Below are positions 42,791 to 55,399 of a stretch of 64,000 bases of DNA, in pieces. A program made the position numbers and the translations under genes. A model generated the notes under the pieces. The model saw only the letters and a list, made by a program, of their open reading frames with translations, did not search any database and was not told the DNA's origin. How positions within the stretch are numbered: the first letter of the stretch is position 1; every line of letters starts with the position of its first letter. The DNA is taken from contig NC_091220.1 of assembly GCF_040958095.1 (NCBI RefSeq), positions 19,434,488 to 19,498,487 of the forward strand, given 5' to 3'. This stretch comes from Procambarus clarkii (lineage: Eukaryota; Arthropoda; Malacostraca; Decapoda; Cambaridae).

Positions 42791-44370
42791 GTACGAAAGA
42801 ATTAAAATTGCTAGTAAATGTTTATAGTGCATAATCGTCGAGGATCTAATTTGATGGTTGAGATATCCAGTGTGTTTTGAATGGTTATTAATGTGGATTG
42901 ATATTAAGTGGAGGCTATTATATAGAGAAATAGGAGGGACTCGCCTAGAAGGCGAGTCCTTACAGAGGGCAGTAAATATGTGGTCTGGTCAAGGAAGGGG
43001 AAATATATAGTTGATGTAGAGAAATATTGTGGGGGAATTATAAAGGAATAGATAGTTGTAGGGAATCATAAGTAAATATTTAAACTAGAATTACCTAATC
43101 TCCTAATAATTATCTTACTGTAATCTCCTAATATCGTAAACCTAATGTTGCTAATTAGGTACCTAAGTACCTAATATTTAAAATAAAAAGTACCTAATTG
43201 CATTTTCAGTGTTCTACATTGTTGCTTTAAAATTGCACTGTATCTATTGGTACCCAATCTCCTAATCATGTACCGAATGCAAAAAAACTTTATCATTGTG
43301 GTCATTGGTGTCTTATGTGCTTTCAATTTGCTGTATGGTGGCTATTAATGGTAGTATAAATGACCAATCAAGCTGTCAATGCAATATGATGTTTAATATA
43401 CCAATGTGGATTAATATACCTGTACCTACTAATGTCATGTTTAGTTTTTTTCTTTGTTGCAATGTATCAATCATGTTATTAATTGGGCTAGAATTTACCT
43501 AATTATAATTATCTTAGATTAAGGACCTGGCCGAAAGGGTGCGCGTACTAATGGCCTTAAAAGTGTAAATACCATGCTATGTATTCTAAAACCCAATGTA
43601 CCCTATTTTATATATATATACATGTTATTAGTTAGGCATTGTAGGGAATAAAATAAGTTTGTAATATATGGGAAATGTTACCGAAATGAAGAAAAATTGG
43701 TAATAGATATAAATGTAAAGGAGACGTGAATGTAGTGTTAGATCATTGACTGTAATTGACTTACCCTACTCTAAACGCTGGCTATGTAAAAGTTTGTAAC
43801 TGAAAGACAGTTTAATATAATTTATGGCTCACAAATTATATATGTTTGACCCGTGATGCGGGTCCAAGCGTCTTGCCGTTACCTTGGTTTGGCTTGCAAC
43901 TACGATTTGTTTCTCTGGAATGTATTATTACGATTGATGGATTGCCCCCGTGCATGATAAGTTTATTAATAAATACCTTAATACAAGAAGGCACAGTTTT
44001 AAGTAAAGTAACCTAGGTTTTGCTAGTTGCAGAATTACAAGCCTCATGGCTTTGACTTTAAGAATATCTTTGTATTGCGTACCATTAATTGACCTCAATT
44101 TATTAATGCAATTTATGCGGGTCAAGGTGCACGTTATTTACTCTTACTGGTTTTGCAATTGTGATGTTTAACTATTGTTTGCCATTAAGTTATCGTTGCC
44201 ATTAAGTTATCAAGTAACTCAGCTAGGCTGTGATAGGCGCGGAGTACGGTTGGTAGTGTATCATACTAGTACTTATTTAAGTTATTTATTATTAGGTGCG
44301 GGTTTTAGTCGCCTTAGTTTTACCCTCCCTCTGGTTTACTTGTTATCGTTTTCTGTGGCATTTTTCGCCA
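42791..44370. other. AT-rich intergenic sequence
   Basis: No gene. 42937-42959 is a perfect 9-bp hairpin (GGACTCGCC). 43090-43260 is dense in TACCTAAT words. Confidence 0.5.
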
Positions 44371-44480
44371 TGCCCTCCGTCGGCCCCGTACTAGGCCCAT
44401 TAGCTGGGCCAGTCCGTTACGCCGTTAGCCGGGACCCCTGTGTAGCCCTTAGCTGGGCGGGGCCGCCCTGTTAGCGGGGT
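44371..44480. repeat. GC-rich imperfect repeat patch
   Basis: Several variants of GGCCC-TTAGCTGGGC occur within ~110 bp, forming short dyads such as GGCCCATTAGCTGGGCC. It stands out sharply from AT-rich surroundings. Confidence 0.5.
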
Positions 44481-45946
44481 AATGGTCCTGCGAGCTATTA
44501 CTTTGGAAGGATTATTTAGTGCTTTTGGCTATCCTTCTATTGCTTATGTCTCTCTTACATTTTCTTAGTGAAAACTTCGTGATATTTGTATGGTACATAC
44601 TATTTATTGTTTGTGTATGTATGTATATATTCATTAGTTGGTAGAGTAATTTATAGTACTGTCATTCATGTTATTATTCCCATGTCGTCCGTATGAATTT
44701 ATGAGTGTGGGAGTTGGTTTAGTATTTTCGTCCTTATTTCTGTTAATTTACTATATTAATGACATTATTTAATATATAGGGATTCGTAGCCTTCCTGGTT
44801 TCCATTTCAGTTTGCCTCAGGTAGTTTCTTAGGGTAATTATTCATTTTCTATAGGCTCAGATACAATGTAGATGACTGTAACGGACTCGGTTATCATCGT
44901 TATAATTTGTGTTCGTGTCACTCTGGACGCAAGCATGTTGCAGTTGGGGCTTAAGACCTGTTTCTTATAATTGAATGATGGTTTTAATTATATATCGATT
45001 TGATATTATATACATAGTGGTCATAGAAATAGTTAATGTTTGGTTGTTTGATAATATTCTATTTGATTATTTAGAAATGAATTATTGCTTGCTAGATGCC
45101 TGCCCCTGGATTATCTTCTGCCCTTGACCCAGATACGGTAACTGTTCCCCCCCCCCCCCCCCAACCTGTTTTTAGTTGGTTTTTCCCGGTAAAGTTCTGG
45201 TCGGGTTGGTAGTTACCTTACTTCGCTACAGACTAGTTTCGTGGAAGAAATGTTTATTTTCCTTTCCCCTCTAGTCACTGCTTTACCCTGTGGCAGTGTT
45301 CCTTTTGCCAGTTTCTGCAGGGGTATCACCCTGGCTTTATCCATTAATGACACTTGGCCAGTTCGCTTCCGGAAATGTCCCCCTCCTCTTAGAAACTACT
45401 TCCAGCAGTACCCTTAAGGGGTAGGTTCCTTGACCGTCACGTTCATACTGCATGCCCGTTTCTGCCCACCCTTACTGCCTTAATACTTCCAGAACCGAGT
45501 ACGGAAGGCGCACAAGGTACACCATTGATGAACCAGGAAAAGGGATGGAGCCCGAGGGCAGACTACTGCGCCCATGAGGTCGACACACAATCGTAGTTAC
45601 AGCGGGCAGCCGCCGCGTTCGCCCTTGGGGGTGCTCCGCCGGAACCCCCAAAGTGATAAGCCTGCAGATAGCCAAGAAATATTTCCATGAGTTGCATTAT
45701 TTTAATTACACTAATTACAAGTGTCAATTACTACGTATAGATGTATTTATTAATTGTAATTGATTTATACTTTATAAATATAATGAATATTCATGATAAT
45801 TATTGCTTAATACTTTGTTATTGACTAGTAAATAAATATTCAATAATGGTAATGAGCAAATATTGTTAATGAATCCAATATATAAATATAGTATTATATA
45901 ATAATAATAAAAATAATATTTAATAATATATAATGAAATGGTTAGT
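44481..45946. other. Intergenic sequence before the LINE
   Basis: Includes a C16 run (about 45148) and a GC-richer stretch 45240-45660 of unknown origin, then very AT-rich sequence (45700-45946) into which the LINE inserted. Confidence 0.45.
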
Positions 45947-45959
45947 TTATAATGGAAAA
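45947..45959 (+). repeat. LINE target-site duplication, 5' copy
   Basis: TTATAATGGAAAA, identical to 52150-52162. Confidence 0.93.
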
Positions 45960-46495
45960 CCCCCTCCCCGCTCAGCTCGTTGTCGCCGTGTGGGGGCTTA
46001 GTGGGCGGCTGCCGGAGTGTGATGCTCCTTGGGACAGTCCTCTGTCCTTTTCTAGCCTTGTGCTCCTGCTGCCGTCCTCTCCAATTCTGCTGGGCATCTT
46101 TTCCTTTTCCTTCTGTTTCGTTTTTCTCCCCCCTCTTCTCCTATCTGCTTGCCGTTTCCTGCCGACCTTTTGCTCGTTCTGGTTCTTCCCTTGGACTTCT
46201 TCTATTTTGACGCCCGGGTGCTTGAGGAGGCATACTCATGCACCCGTAGAACTGCAGTACCCGACGTCGAGAGCGAGGGGAACCTTTTATTGTCAATCCC
46301 CACATCGTCACTGAACCCGATCTCGACGGACTGTCGGTTTCTTAAGGTGGCGTTTGTGGGGCGTATACTCGCGACGCACCCCTAGGAGGCCCCGACAAGA
46401 TCGGCGATAGCTTCTTGTTGGGTGTCCTGCCTCTAATTGTGGCTCCATGGTGGGTGTGGGGGCACATTCGTGAGTGAATTCTTTCTTTCGTCAAG

Positions 46496-48411
46496 ATGAT
46501 TACCCCTGCTTCGGCTTCTTCTGGTTTACCTTCTCAGGCTCGTGGGGTGGGCGACCAAGCCCCCGAGTCGGTTCGTATTGGAAGACCGGGCTCTGTAGCC
46601 TCCGCTGCATTGGGCCCCGACCTTGCTCCTCCTTTGGCCTCTGACTCCTTCCTCTGGCTCCCCTCCCTCCTCTGTGGTTGGGTCGAGCCCCAAGCCCCCA
46701 GTGGTGACTACCTCGTCCCCTGGCGCGGCTCCTTCTCTAGTTGTAACTACTGCGCCTTTTAACCCCTCTCTCTCTGTGGGTTCTCACCGCCGTCCTCGTC
46801 ACGGCCGCCCTCGCTCGATTCCTTCCAGTTCTGCTACCTATCAAGCCTTGTTTGGTCCCGCTTCGTGGGCCAAATATTTTGATCTCCTCCCTCTTGATTC
46901 TGCGCCTCCTGACGATTTCTCCCTCCATCGACATCTCATTGATTCTGTGGATGCCTCCATTACTTTCAACCCCACTCGTCTCGGTACACGTGTCGTTGCT
47001 GCTCCTTCTCAGGATGCTGCTTCCCGCTTGGCTGCCTTATCCTGCCTTGGCGAGACCCCCGTTCGGGTCTCGAAGAACGTTCAGTTAAATGCCAGTGTTG
47101 GCACTATTTTGCTCCCGCCCCATGTTGCGACCAGTGTTCGGGACCTGCGCGACTGCCACGACGATATTCGACATATCCTCGCTGCCCAGGGCCATTCTAT
47201 TCTCCAGGTGGACACGTTTACTCGTCCCCCTCGTGGTAGTCGCCGTCAACCCCTCCGGGTTGTGAAGATTACCTTTGATGGTAGGACCCTTCCACCCTCT
47301 GTCATTCTTGCTGGTGCCAGGTGCTCTGTCCAGGAGTACATTCCTTCTCCTCGGCTCTGCAACAAGTGCTGGAGGTTTGGGCATGGTGCCCTCCGCTGCT
47401 CTGGGACTGACTGTCTCTGTCCTTTGTGTGGTGGCGAAGGTCACTCTAAGTCGGAGTGCGCTTCTCCCCAGGCTCGTTGCCTCAACTGCGGTGAGGCCCA
47501 TCCTACCTTCTCCCGTGCGTGTGTCCATTACAAGCTTGAGGCAGCCGTCCTCAACTTGAAGCACCGGGAGCGTTTATCTTTTCCTGAGGCAAGGCACCAG
47601 GTTCGCCGGGTCCCGCCTTATGCTAATATCTCTTATGCTCGTGTGTTGCGCTCTTCCTCTCCTCGTCCTTCGTGCCTTCCTCAGACTCTCAATCGTTTCC
47701 GGGCCTTGGACCCTGATGCGCCCACTGCCCCCTCCTCTGTCCCTTTGGGTTCTCTCCCGAAGGATCCTCCTCCTGGTCCTCTGTCTGGGGGTTCCCCTTC
47801 CTTCTACCCGGTCTGTCGTGTCTTCTGTGTCTTCTTCCTCGTCCCCCTCCAATCCTCCTTCCCATCCTCTTCCTCCATCTATTGGCTCTCCCCGCCGCCT
47901 GTCGGTGCAGGCGGATGTCCATCGCTCTCCTAACGGCCGTCGTGTGTGCTCTCGTTCGGCTTCTCGTGTTGAGACACTGGAATCCGTTGCCCGGTACGTA
48001 GTTGCTGGGACACCGGTCTCTTTAAGTCAGAAGCGTAAGCCTGGCTCCTCTCCTTCCTCTTCCCCGGCGGGTAAGAAGGCTTCGCTTTCTTCCTCGGCTC
48101 CTCCTCCTGGCTCTGTTGCTCCTTCCCCTCCCGTTTCAGTGCTTGCGCCCCCTGTTCCTGCTATGGAGGTTTCTTTGGCCCCTGCTTCCCTTTCGGTTGC
48201 TGCTCTTGCTGGGGTGCGCTCCTCTCTTTCTACTCCCCCTCTTCCTGCTGCTGTCCTTGACTGCTCCTCTCCGTTGTCTCCTCCTCCTCCGGACCCTGCC
48301 CGCCCACCTCTGATCTGTTCTCCCGTTTCCTTCCCTCCGTCTTTGCTCAGTTTACCCATGCCCCCTAACCCTGACTTTGCTGACCCTGATCCCGACCCTG
48401 ATATTCTTTAA
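46496..48411 (+). pseudogene. LINE ORF1 (gag-like, CCHC), two frame breaks
   Basis: Begins MITPASASSGLPSQ and ends PDPDPDIL then TAA. ORF1 proteins of this class bind the element's RNA and act in RNP assembly. Three consecutive knuckles are visible at about 47360-47525: CNKCWRFGHGALRC and CPLCGGEGHSKSEC (both CX2CX4HX4C), and CLNCGEAHPTFSRAC (CX2CX3HX6C). The N and C termini are Pro/Ser-rich. The frame changes near 46.65 kb and again near 47.80 kb. The long central frame is 46623-47933. Whether the breaks are real mutations or assembly indels is open. Confidence 0.88.
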
Positions 48412-48429
48412 CGTGCTCTGTTGGTCTTT

Positions 48430-51400
48430 CGCCTTTGTTTCTTCCTTGTTCTCTGTTTTTGTCCTTTCTCTTCTCGTCGTTGTCCATTCTTCAATGGAAC
48501 GTTCGAGGTTATTACGCCAATTTCCTCGAACTCCAAGTTCTGGTTTCGCGGTTTTCGCCCCTTTGTGTCTGTCTCCAGGAGCCAATGCTTGGTGCTCGTC
48601 CTGGTCGTTTTCGTGGCTATTCCTTTCTCTCCCCCCCCCCCCCCCAGCCATTGCTGGGGCTTCTAATTCTTCTGCTCTCTTGATTCGGGCTGATGTTCCC
48701 TTTGTTCCTTTACTTTTTCCTTCGCCTCTCCATTGTTCTGCTGCTCGTATCTTTGTGGGGAAATGGTACACAGTTTGTTCCATTTATCTCCCCCCGAGTG
48801 TCCCGCTCTCTCTTCCTGATTTGAAACACCTCCTAGACTCCTTGCCGGAGCCTGTGCTCCTGCTGGGTGACTTCAATTGTCGTCATTCTCTTTGGGGTGA
48901 CGTTCTGACGAATACCCGGGGTCACCTCGTTGAGCCGTTTCTCCTCTCTTCTTCCCTGTCTCTTCTGAATTCTGGTGAGCCCACTCATTTGGACTCTCGA
49001 ACTCGCACCCTTTCTTGTCTTGATCTTTGATCTTTCTCTCTGCTCTTCTTCTCTTTACTTAGATTTCACATGGCAGGTTCTTGATGACCTCCATGGAAGT
49101 GATCATTTCCCCATCCTTGTTTCCTTTTTCTCTTTTCGCCCTTCCCTCTCTTTCCCTAGGTGGCAGTTTGCCAAGTCGGACTGGACCCTATTTTCCCTCG
49201 GTGCTACTCTCTCTGACCTCTCCCTTCTGCCCCTCTCTCGCGCTCTCCTCCTTTTTCATGACACTGTCTTCGACGCTGCCCTCCGCTCTATTCCTCGCTC
49301 TTCCTCTCGGGGTCCACGGAAGTGCGTTCCCTGGTGGAATGCGGACTGTGTTCGGGCTGTCCGCTGTAAGCGTGCAGCCTGGAAGAAGCACCGCCGTAGG
49401 CAGACGACCGATTCTTTTCTTTTCTTTCGGAAAGCGAGTGCGGTGGCCCGTAGGGCCATCCGTACGGCTAAACGTGAATGTTGGGCATCTTATGTCTCGA
49501 CAATTACGTCCGAAACCCCTCTGGCCCAGATCTGGAAGCGTATCCGCAAGATAGCGGGTAAGTTCGTTCCCGATGTTTCACCGGTCCTTCACCTCCATGA
49601 TACTCTTGTGGCGGACCCGTTGCAGGTCGCTTCCGAACTGGGTTCCCACTTTTCTTCTGTTAGCTCTGGTCTTCATCTTCCCCAATCTTTCCTTCTTCGT
49701 AAACCTGTCCTTGAGTCTCGTCCTTTAGATTTCTGCACTCATCTTCAGCTTCCCTATAATGATCCCTTCTCTCTCTCTGAACTTCGTTCTGCCCTGGCCC
49801 TCTGCGGTTCTACGGCGGCGGGCTCCGATGGTATTCATTATGAGATGCTTCGCCATCTCCCTCCGAGCACGTCTCAGTATTTACTGAGTCTGTATAATCT
49901 GATCTGGGAGTCGTCGTCAGTCCCTGAGGACTGGCTCGATGCCGTTGTCCTCCCTGTTCGCAAACCGGGGTCTCTGGGTACTTCCCCTAAGGACTTTCGC
50001 CCTATTGCTCTCACAAGTTGTCTGCAAACTCTTTGAACGTATGGTTAACGTTCGTCTGATGTGGTTCCTGGAACACCATCACCTCCTCTCCCCTTCTCAA
50101 TTTGGTTTCCGCAAGTGCCGCAGCACGACAGATGTCCTGGTGAACTTGGAGGTCTATATTCGTACTGCTTTTGCTGCGAAGACCTCCGTTGTTGCCGTCC
50201 TTTTTGACCTAGAAAAGGCTTACGACACCACTTGGCGTTATCATATCCTATCTCAACTTCATTCTTTTGGCCTTCGTGGTCATCTCGCTCTTTCTCCGCA
50301 GCTTCCTCTCTCGTCGTTCCTTTCGGGTGCACCTTGGTACCGCTCTCTCTCCCTCTTTTCAGCAATACGAAGGTGTGCCCCAGGGTAGTGTTCTGAGCAC
50401 TACTCTTTTTCTGGTTGCCCTCAATGGTCTTCTTTCCTCTGTTCCTTCTGGTGTCTTCTCCGCTCTCTATGTCGATGATCTTACCCTTTGTTGTCAGGGT
50501 GATGATTCGCCTCTCCTTCAACGCCGGCTTCAACTTGCAATTGATGCCGTGTCGTCTTGGGCCACAGGTCATGGCTTCAAGTTCTGTACATCTAAGACTT
50601 GTGCCATGACTTTTACGCGGAAACGGGTTGTTCTTCGTCCCTCTTTGTCACTTTATGGTCATCCCCTTGAATACAAAGATTCCGCGAAGCTTGTGGGGTT
50701 ATTCCTTGACACTCGTTTGTCTTGGTCTCCCCATATCTCTTACCTCCGTGTTGAGTGCTCTAAGGCCCTTACCCTCCTTCGGGTCTTGTCCCATACTTCT
50801 TGGGGGGCAGATAGGCGCACTCTCCTTGCTTTACATTCCTCTCTCGTCCTGTCTAAGCTCGATTATGGTTGCCCTGCTTACTCGTCTGCTTCTCCTTCTA
50901 CTCTTCGCCGTCTTGATGCTTTGCACCATACTGGGTTGCGCCTCAGTTCTGGTGCCTTTCGTTCGACTCCCGTCCTTAGCTTGTATGTTGACACTGGCTT
51001 CCTGTCTCTCCAGGACCGCCGTGATCGCTACTGTCTTCGCTATCTTGCGCGGTCCTTGCAACATCCTTCCTCTCGCCTCTGTCGTGCTTTAACTTTTACC
51101 CCTCCTGCGGTTCCTCTTCACCACCTCCCTCTTTCTGTCCGGTTATCTCGCCTGCAGGATTCTCTTTCCGTTCGTATTTCTGATGTTTCTCCTCGTGTTG
51201 TTCCTTCTTTGCCCCCGTGGAGGGTCCCTCTTCCGCGGTTTTGTACTTCCTTGACCTTGATGGGTCTAAGTCAGCGGACGGTGTTGGCTACTCTGTTGTT
51301 TTTCCTGATCGCACTTATATGTGTCGCTTGCCTCTGGAGACTAGCATCTTTACAGCGGAACTTTATGCTATTCTCTATGCTCTTCGTCTCCTACTTTCTC

Positions 51401-52071
51401 GTTGTCAGTCTTCCTTTATAGTTGTTGTTGACTCTCGTAGTGCCCTCATGGCTCTCGGGTCCTTTAATCCAGTTCATCCAGTGGTTGTCGAGATCCAGCA
51501 TTGGCTGTTTGTCGTTCATAGTAAATTTAAGTCGGTTGAGTTTTGTTGGGTTCCCAGCCATATTGGTGTGTCTTTAAATGAGCGTGCGGATGCTGCCGCC
51601 AAGGAAGCTGTCCGCTCTTGTCCCATCTCTCGTAAGGGCATTCCGTATTCCGACTTTTACCCGGTTATCCATTCCTCAGTCCTTACCCGTTGGCAGGCTT
51701 CTTGGTTGTCTGTTACTGGTAACAAGCTACGTACTCTTAAATGTTGTGTTTCCTCGTGGCCGTCCTCCTTCCACCGTAACCGGCGGTGGGAAACAGCTCT
51801 GGCGAGGTTGCGTATTGGCCATACTCGCTTAACCCATGGTCACTTGATGGAGCGCCGCCCTGCTCCTTATTGTCCTAACTGCATTGTCCCTCTTACGGTC
51901 GTGCATGTCCTTCTTGAATGTCCTGACTTCCAGGACGAGCGTGTGTCTTGCTTTCCGACCGCCCCTCGCGGTCACCTGTCCCTCGATAGACTTGTTGGTG
52001 ACTGGGATACTTTTGATATCGTTCGCCATATGCGTTTTTGTTCTCGTATTGGCATCCTTGGTGATATTTAG
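48430..52071 (+). pseudogene. LINE ORF2 (endonuclease, RT, RNase H), about five frame breaks
   Basis: Endonuclease domain: SILQWNVRG (about 48490), LLGDFNCRHSLWGD (about 48865) and GSDHFPIL (about 49100), the Asn, Asp/Asn and Ser-Asp-His motifs of APE-type nucleases that nick the target. RT: FDLEKAYDTTW (about 50203), GVPQGSVLSTTLF (about 50372) and catalytic YVDD (50468-50479). RNase H: LDLDGSKS (about 51250), TAELYAI, VVDSRSAL, WVPSHIGVS and NERAD. A CPNC...H...C knuckle lies near 51870. It ends GILGDI then TAG. Frame changes fall near 48.64 (in a C13 run), 49.02, 50.02, 50.29 and 51.23 kb. The start codon is not clear; the frame is open from about 48435. Confidence 0.9.
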
Positions 52072-52149
52072 CGCCCTCTGATTATTTTGCGTATTTGATG
52101 GTGCTACATAGCCTTCCCGGTTTGGTGCCTTCTTTTGATAATTACTTAC

Positions 52150-52162
52150 TTATAATGGAAAA
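52150..52162 (+). repeat. LINE target-site duplication, 3' copy
   Basis: Identical 13-mer to 45947-45959. Confidence 0.93.
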
Positions 52163-52673
52163 TAATAGTCCCCAATCTGAGGACGTTTTCTTGGAACCTC
52201 AGAAAATGAAGTTTGTAGTAGCGTTGAACGTTGTGTAGTGACAAATGTTAAAACAAAGTTTAAAGTAGAATGGTATAGAGAAATACAATAGATATGAACA
52301 ACACCTTTGATGTTTGTAAAATGTTTGCTTTCTCCTACGTTGCACAATAGTTCGTGTGTTGGGAGTCTGTGTGAGAAAATCTCGTATCTCGCGGATTGTG
52401 ACGGAGAGGGCAATTATAGTGTTATTATTAATCATGGAAGAAAGTATAGTGAGAATATTATCTTGGAGCGTTAATGGGTTCAAATTGAGTGCGGTGGATG
52501 TACACTATTATACTGTTAGATAGTACTATATTGACCTTAAATGTTCAATTGGAGTGTTGTATTTGTACGCCTCTTGAAGTGGAGGAGAGTAGAAATACCC
52601 TAAACTACTCTATCACATGTAATTGTTCGTGTCTGAATAAAGATAGGTTAATTGAATGGTTGTTTTGTTTTTT
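52163..52673. other. Spacer between LINE and satellite
   Basis: Mostly unrecognised. 52580-52640 resembles the LINE 3' end at 21055-21163 (GTAGAAATACCCTAAACTAC, GAATAAA). A T-run leads into the satellite. Confidence 0.5.
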
Positions 52674-55399
52674 TTATTAATATTGAAGAATAATCTTCAA
52701 TATTGAAGATTATTCTTCAATATTGAAGAATATTCTTCAATATTATTCTTCAATATTGAAGAATATTCTTCAATATTGAGGATTAATCTTCAATATTGAA
52801 GAATATTCTTCAATATTGAGGATTAATCTTCAATATTCTTCAATATTGAAGAATAATCTTCAATATTGAAGAATATTCTTCAATATTGAAGACTAATCCT
52901 CAATATTGAAGAATATTCTTCAATATTGAAGAATATTCTTCAATATTGAAGAATATTCTGCAATATTGAAGAATATTCTTCAATATTGAAGATGAGGATT
53001 AATCTTCAATATTGAAGAATATTCTTCAATATTGCAGAATATTCTTCAATATTGAAGAATATTCTTCAATATTGAAGAATATTCTTCAATATTGAAGAAT
53101 ATTCTTCAATATTGAAGAATATTTATTCTTCAATATTGAAGAATATTCTTCAATATTGAAGAATATTCTTGAATATTGAAGAATATTCTTGAATATTGAA
53201 GAATATTCTTGAATATTGAAGATTATTCTTCAATATTGAAGAATATTCTTCAATATTGAAGAATATTTATTCTTCAATATTGAAGAATATTTATTCTTCA
53301 ATATTGAAGAATATTCTTCAATATTGAAGATTATTCTTCAATATTGAAGAATATTTATTCTTCAATATTGAAGAATATTCTTCAATATTGAAGATTATTC
53401 TTCAATATTGAAGAATATTCTTCAATATTGAAGAATATTCTTCAATATAGAAGAATATTCTTCAATATTGAAGAATATTCTTCAATATTCTTCAATATTG
53501 AAGAATATTCTTCAATATTGAAGATTAATCCTCAATATTGAAGAATATTCTTCAATATTGATGACTAATCCTCAATATTGAAGAATAAATAATCTTCAAT
53601 ATTGAAGAATATTCAATATTGATGACTAATCCTCAATATTGAAGAATATTCTTCAATATTGAAGATTAATCCTCAATATTGAAGAATATTCTTCAATATT
53701 CAAGAATATTCTTCAATATTGAATAATATTCTTCAATATTGAAGAATATTCTTCAATATTGAAGAATATTCTTCTATATTGAAGAATATTCTTCTATATT
53801 GAAGAATATTCTTCAATATTGAAGAATATTCTTCAATATTGAAGAATATTCTTCAATATTGAGGAATATTCGTCAATATTGAAGAATATTCTTCAATATT
53901 GAAGAATATTCTTCAATATTGAAGAATATTCAATATTGAAGAATATTCTTCAATATTGAAGAATAATATTGAAGAATATTCTTCAATATTATTCTTCAAT
54001 ATTGAAGAATATTCCTCAATATTGAAGAATATTATTCAATATTGAAGAATATTCTTCAATATTGAAGAATATTATTCAATATTGAAGAATATTCTTCAAT
54101 ATTGAGGATTAATCTTCAATATTGAAGAAGAAGAATATTCTTCAATATTGAAGATTAATCCTCAATATTGAAGAATATTCTTCAATATTGAATAATATTC
54201 TTCAATATTGAAGAATATTCTTCAATATTGAATAATATTCTTCAATATTGAGGAATATTCTTCAATATTGAAGAATAATATTGAAGAATATTCTTCAATA
54301 TTATTCTTCAATATTGAAGAATATTCTTCAATATTGAATATTCTTCAATATTGAAGAATATTCTTCAATATTGAAGAATATTCTTCAATATTGACGAATA
54401 TTCCTCAATATTGAAGAATATTCTTCAATATTGAAGAATATTCTTCAATATTGAAGAATATTCTTCAATATAGAAGAATATTCTTCAATATTGAAGAATA
54501 TTCTTCAATATTGAAGAATATTATTCAATATTGAAGAATATTCTTGAATATTGAAGAATATTCTTCAATATTGAGGATTAATCTTCAATATTGAAGAATA
54601 TTCTTCAATATTGAAGAATATTGAAGAATATTCTTCAATATTGAAGAATATTCTTCTATATTGAAGAATATTCTTCAATATTGAAGAATATTCTTCAATA
54701 TTGAAGAATAATCTTCAATATTGAAGAATATTCTTCAATATTGAAGAATAAATATTCTTCAATATTGAAGAATAATCTTCAATATTGAAGAATATTCTTC
54801 AATATTGAAGAATAAATATTCTTCAATATTGAAGAATAAATATTCTTCAATATTGAAGAATATTCTTCAATATTGAAGAATAATCTTCAATATTCAAGAA
54901 TAATATAGAAGAATATTCTTCAATATTGAAGAATATTCTTCAATATTGAAGAATAATATAGAAGAATATTCTTCAATATTGAAGAATATTCTTCAATATT
55001 GAGGATTAGTCATCAATATTGAAGAATATTCTTCAATATTGAAGAATATTCTTCAATATTGAAGAATATTCTTCAATATAGAAGAATATTCTTCAATATA
55101 GAAGAATATTCTTCAATATTGAAGAATAATCTTCAATATTGAAGAATATTCTTCAATATTGAAGAATAAATATTCTTCAATATTGAAGAATATTCTTCAA
55201 TATTGAAGAATAATCTTCAATATTCAAGAATATTCTTCAATATTCAAGAATATTCTTCAATATTCAAGAATATTCTTCAATATTCAAGAATATTCTTGAA
55301 TATTGAAGAATATTCTTGAATATTGAAGAATATTCTTGAATATTGAAGATTATTCTTCAATATTGAAGAATATTCTTCAATATTGAAGAATATTTATTC

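Larger units (their letters stand above)
45960..52149 (+). mobile_element. Full-length I-like non-LTR retrotransposon (LINE), ~6.2 kb
   Basis: A 5' UTR (45960-46495), ORF1 with CCHC knuckles, ORF2 with apurinic-type endonuclease, RT, RNase H and a C-terminal zinc knuckle, and a short 3' UTR ending GATAATTACTTAC. The RNase H domain together with an ORF1 with three knuckles points to the I superfamily. It is flanked by a perfect 13-bp duplication, so the insertion is complete at both ends. About seven frame breaks interrupt the ORFs but there are no other stops in the reading frames. A truncated sibling lies at 12267-13062. Confidence 0.93.

Noticed and set aside
45472..45675. 67-codon minus-strand frame before the LINE
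   Set aside because: No recognisable domain, no splice or promoter support.
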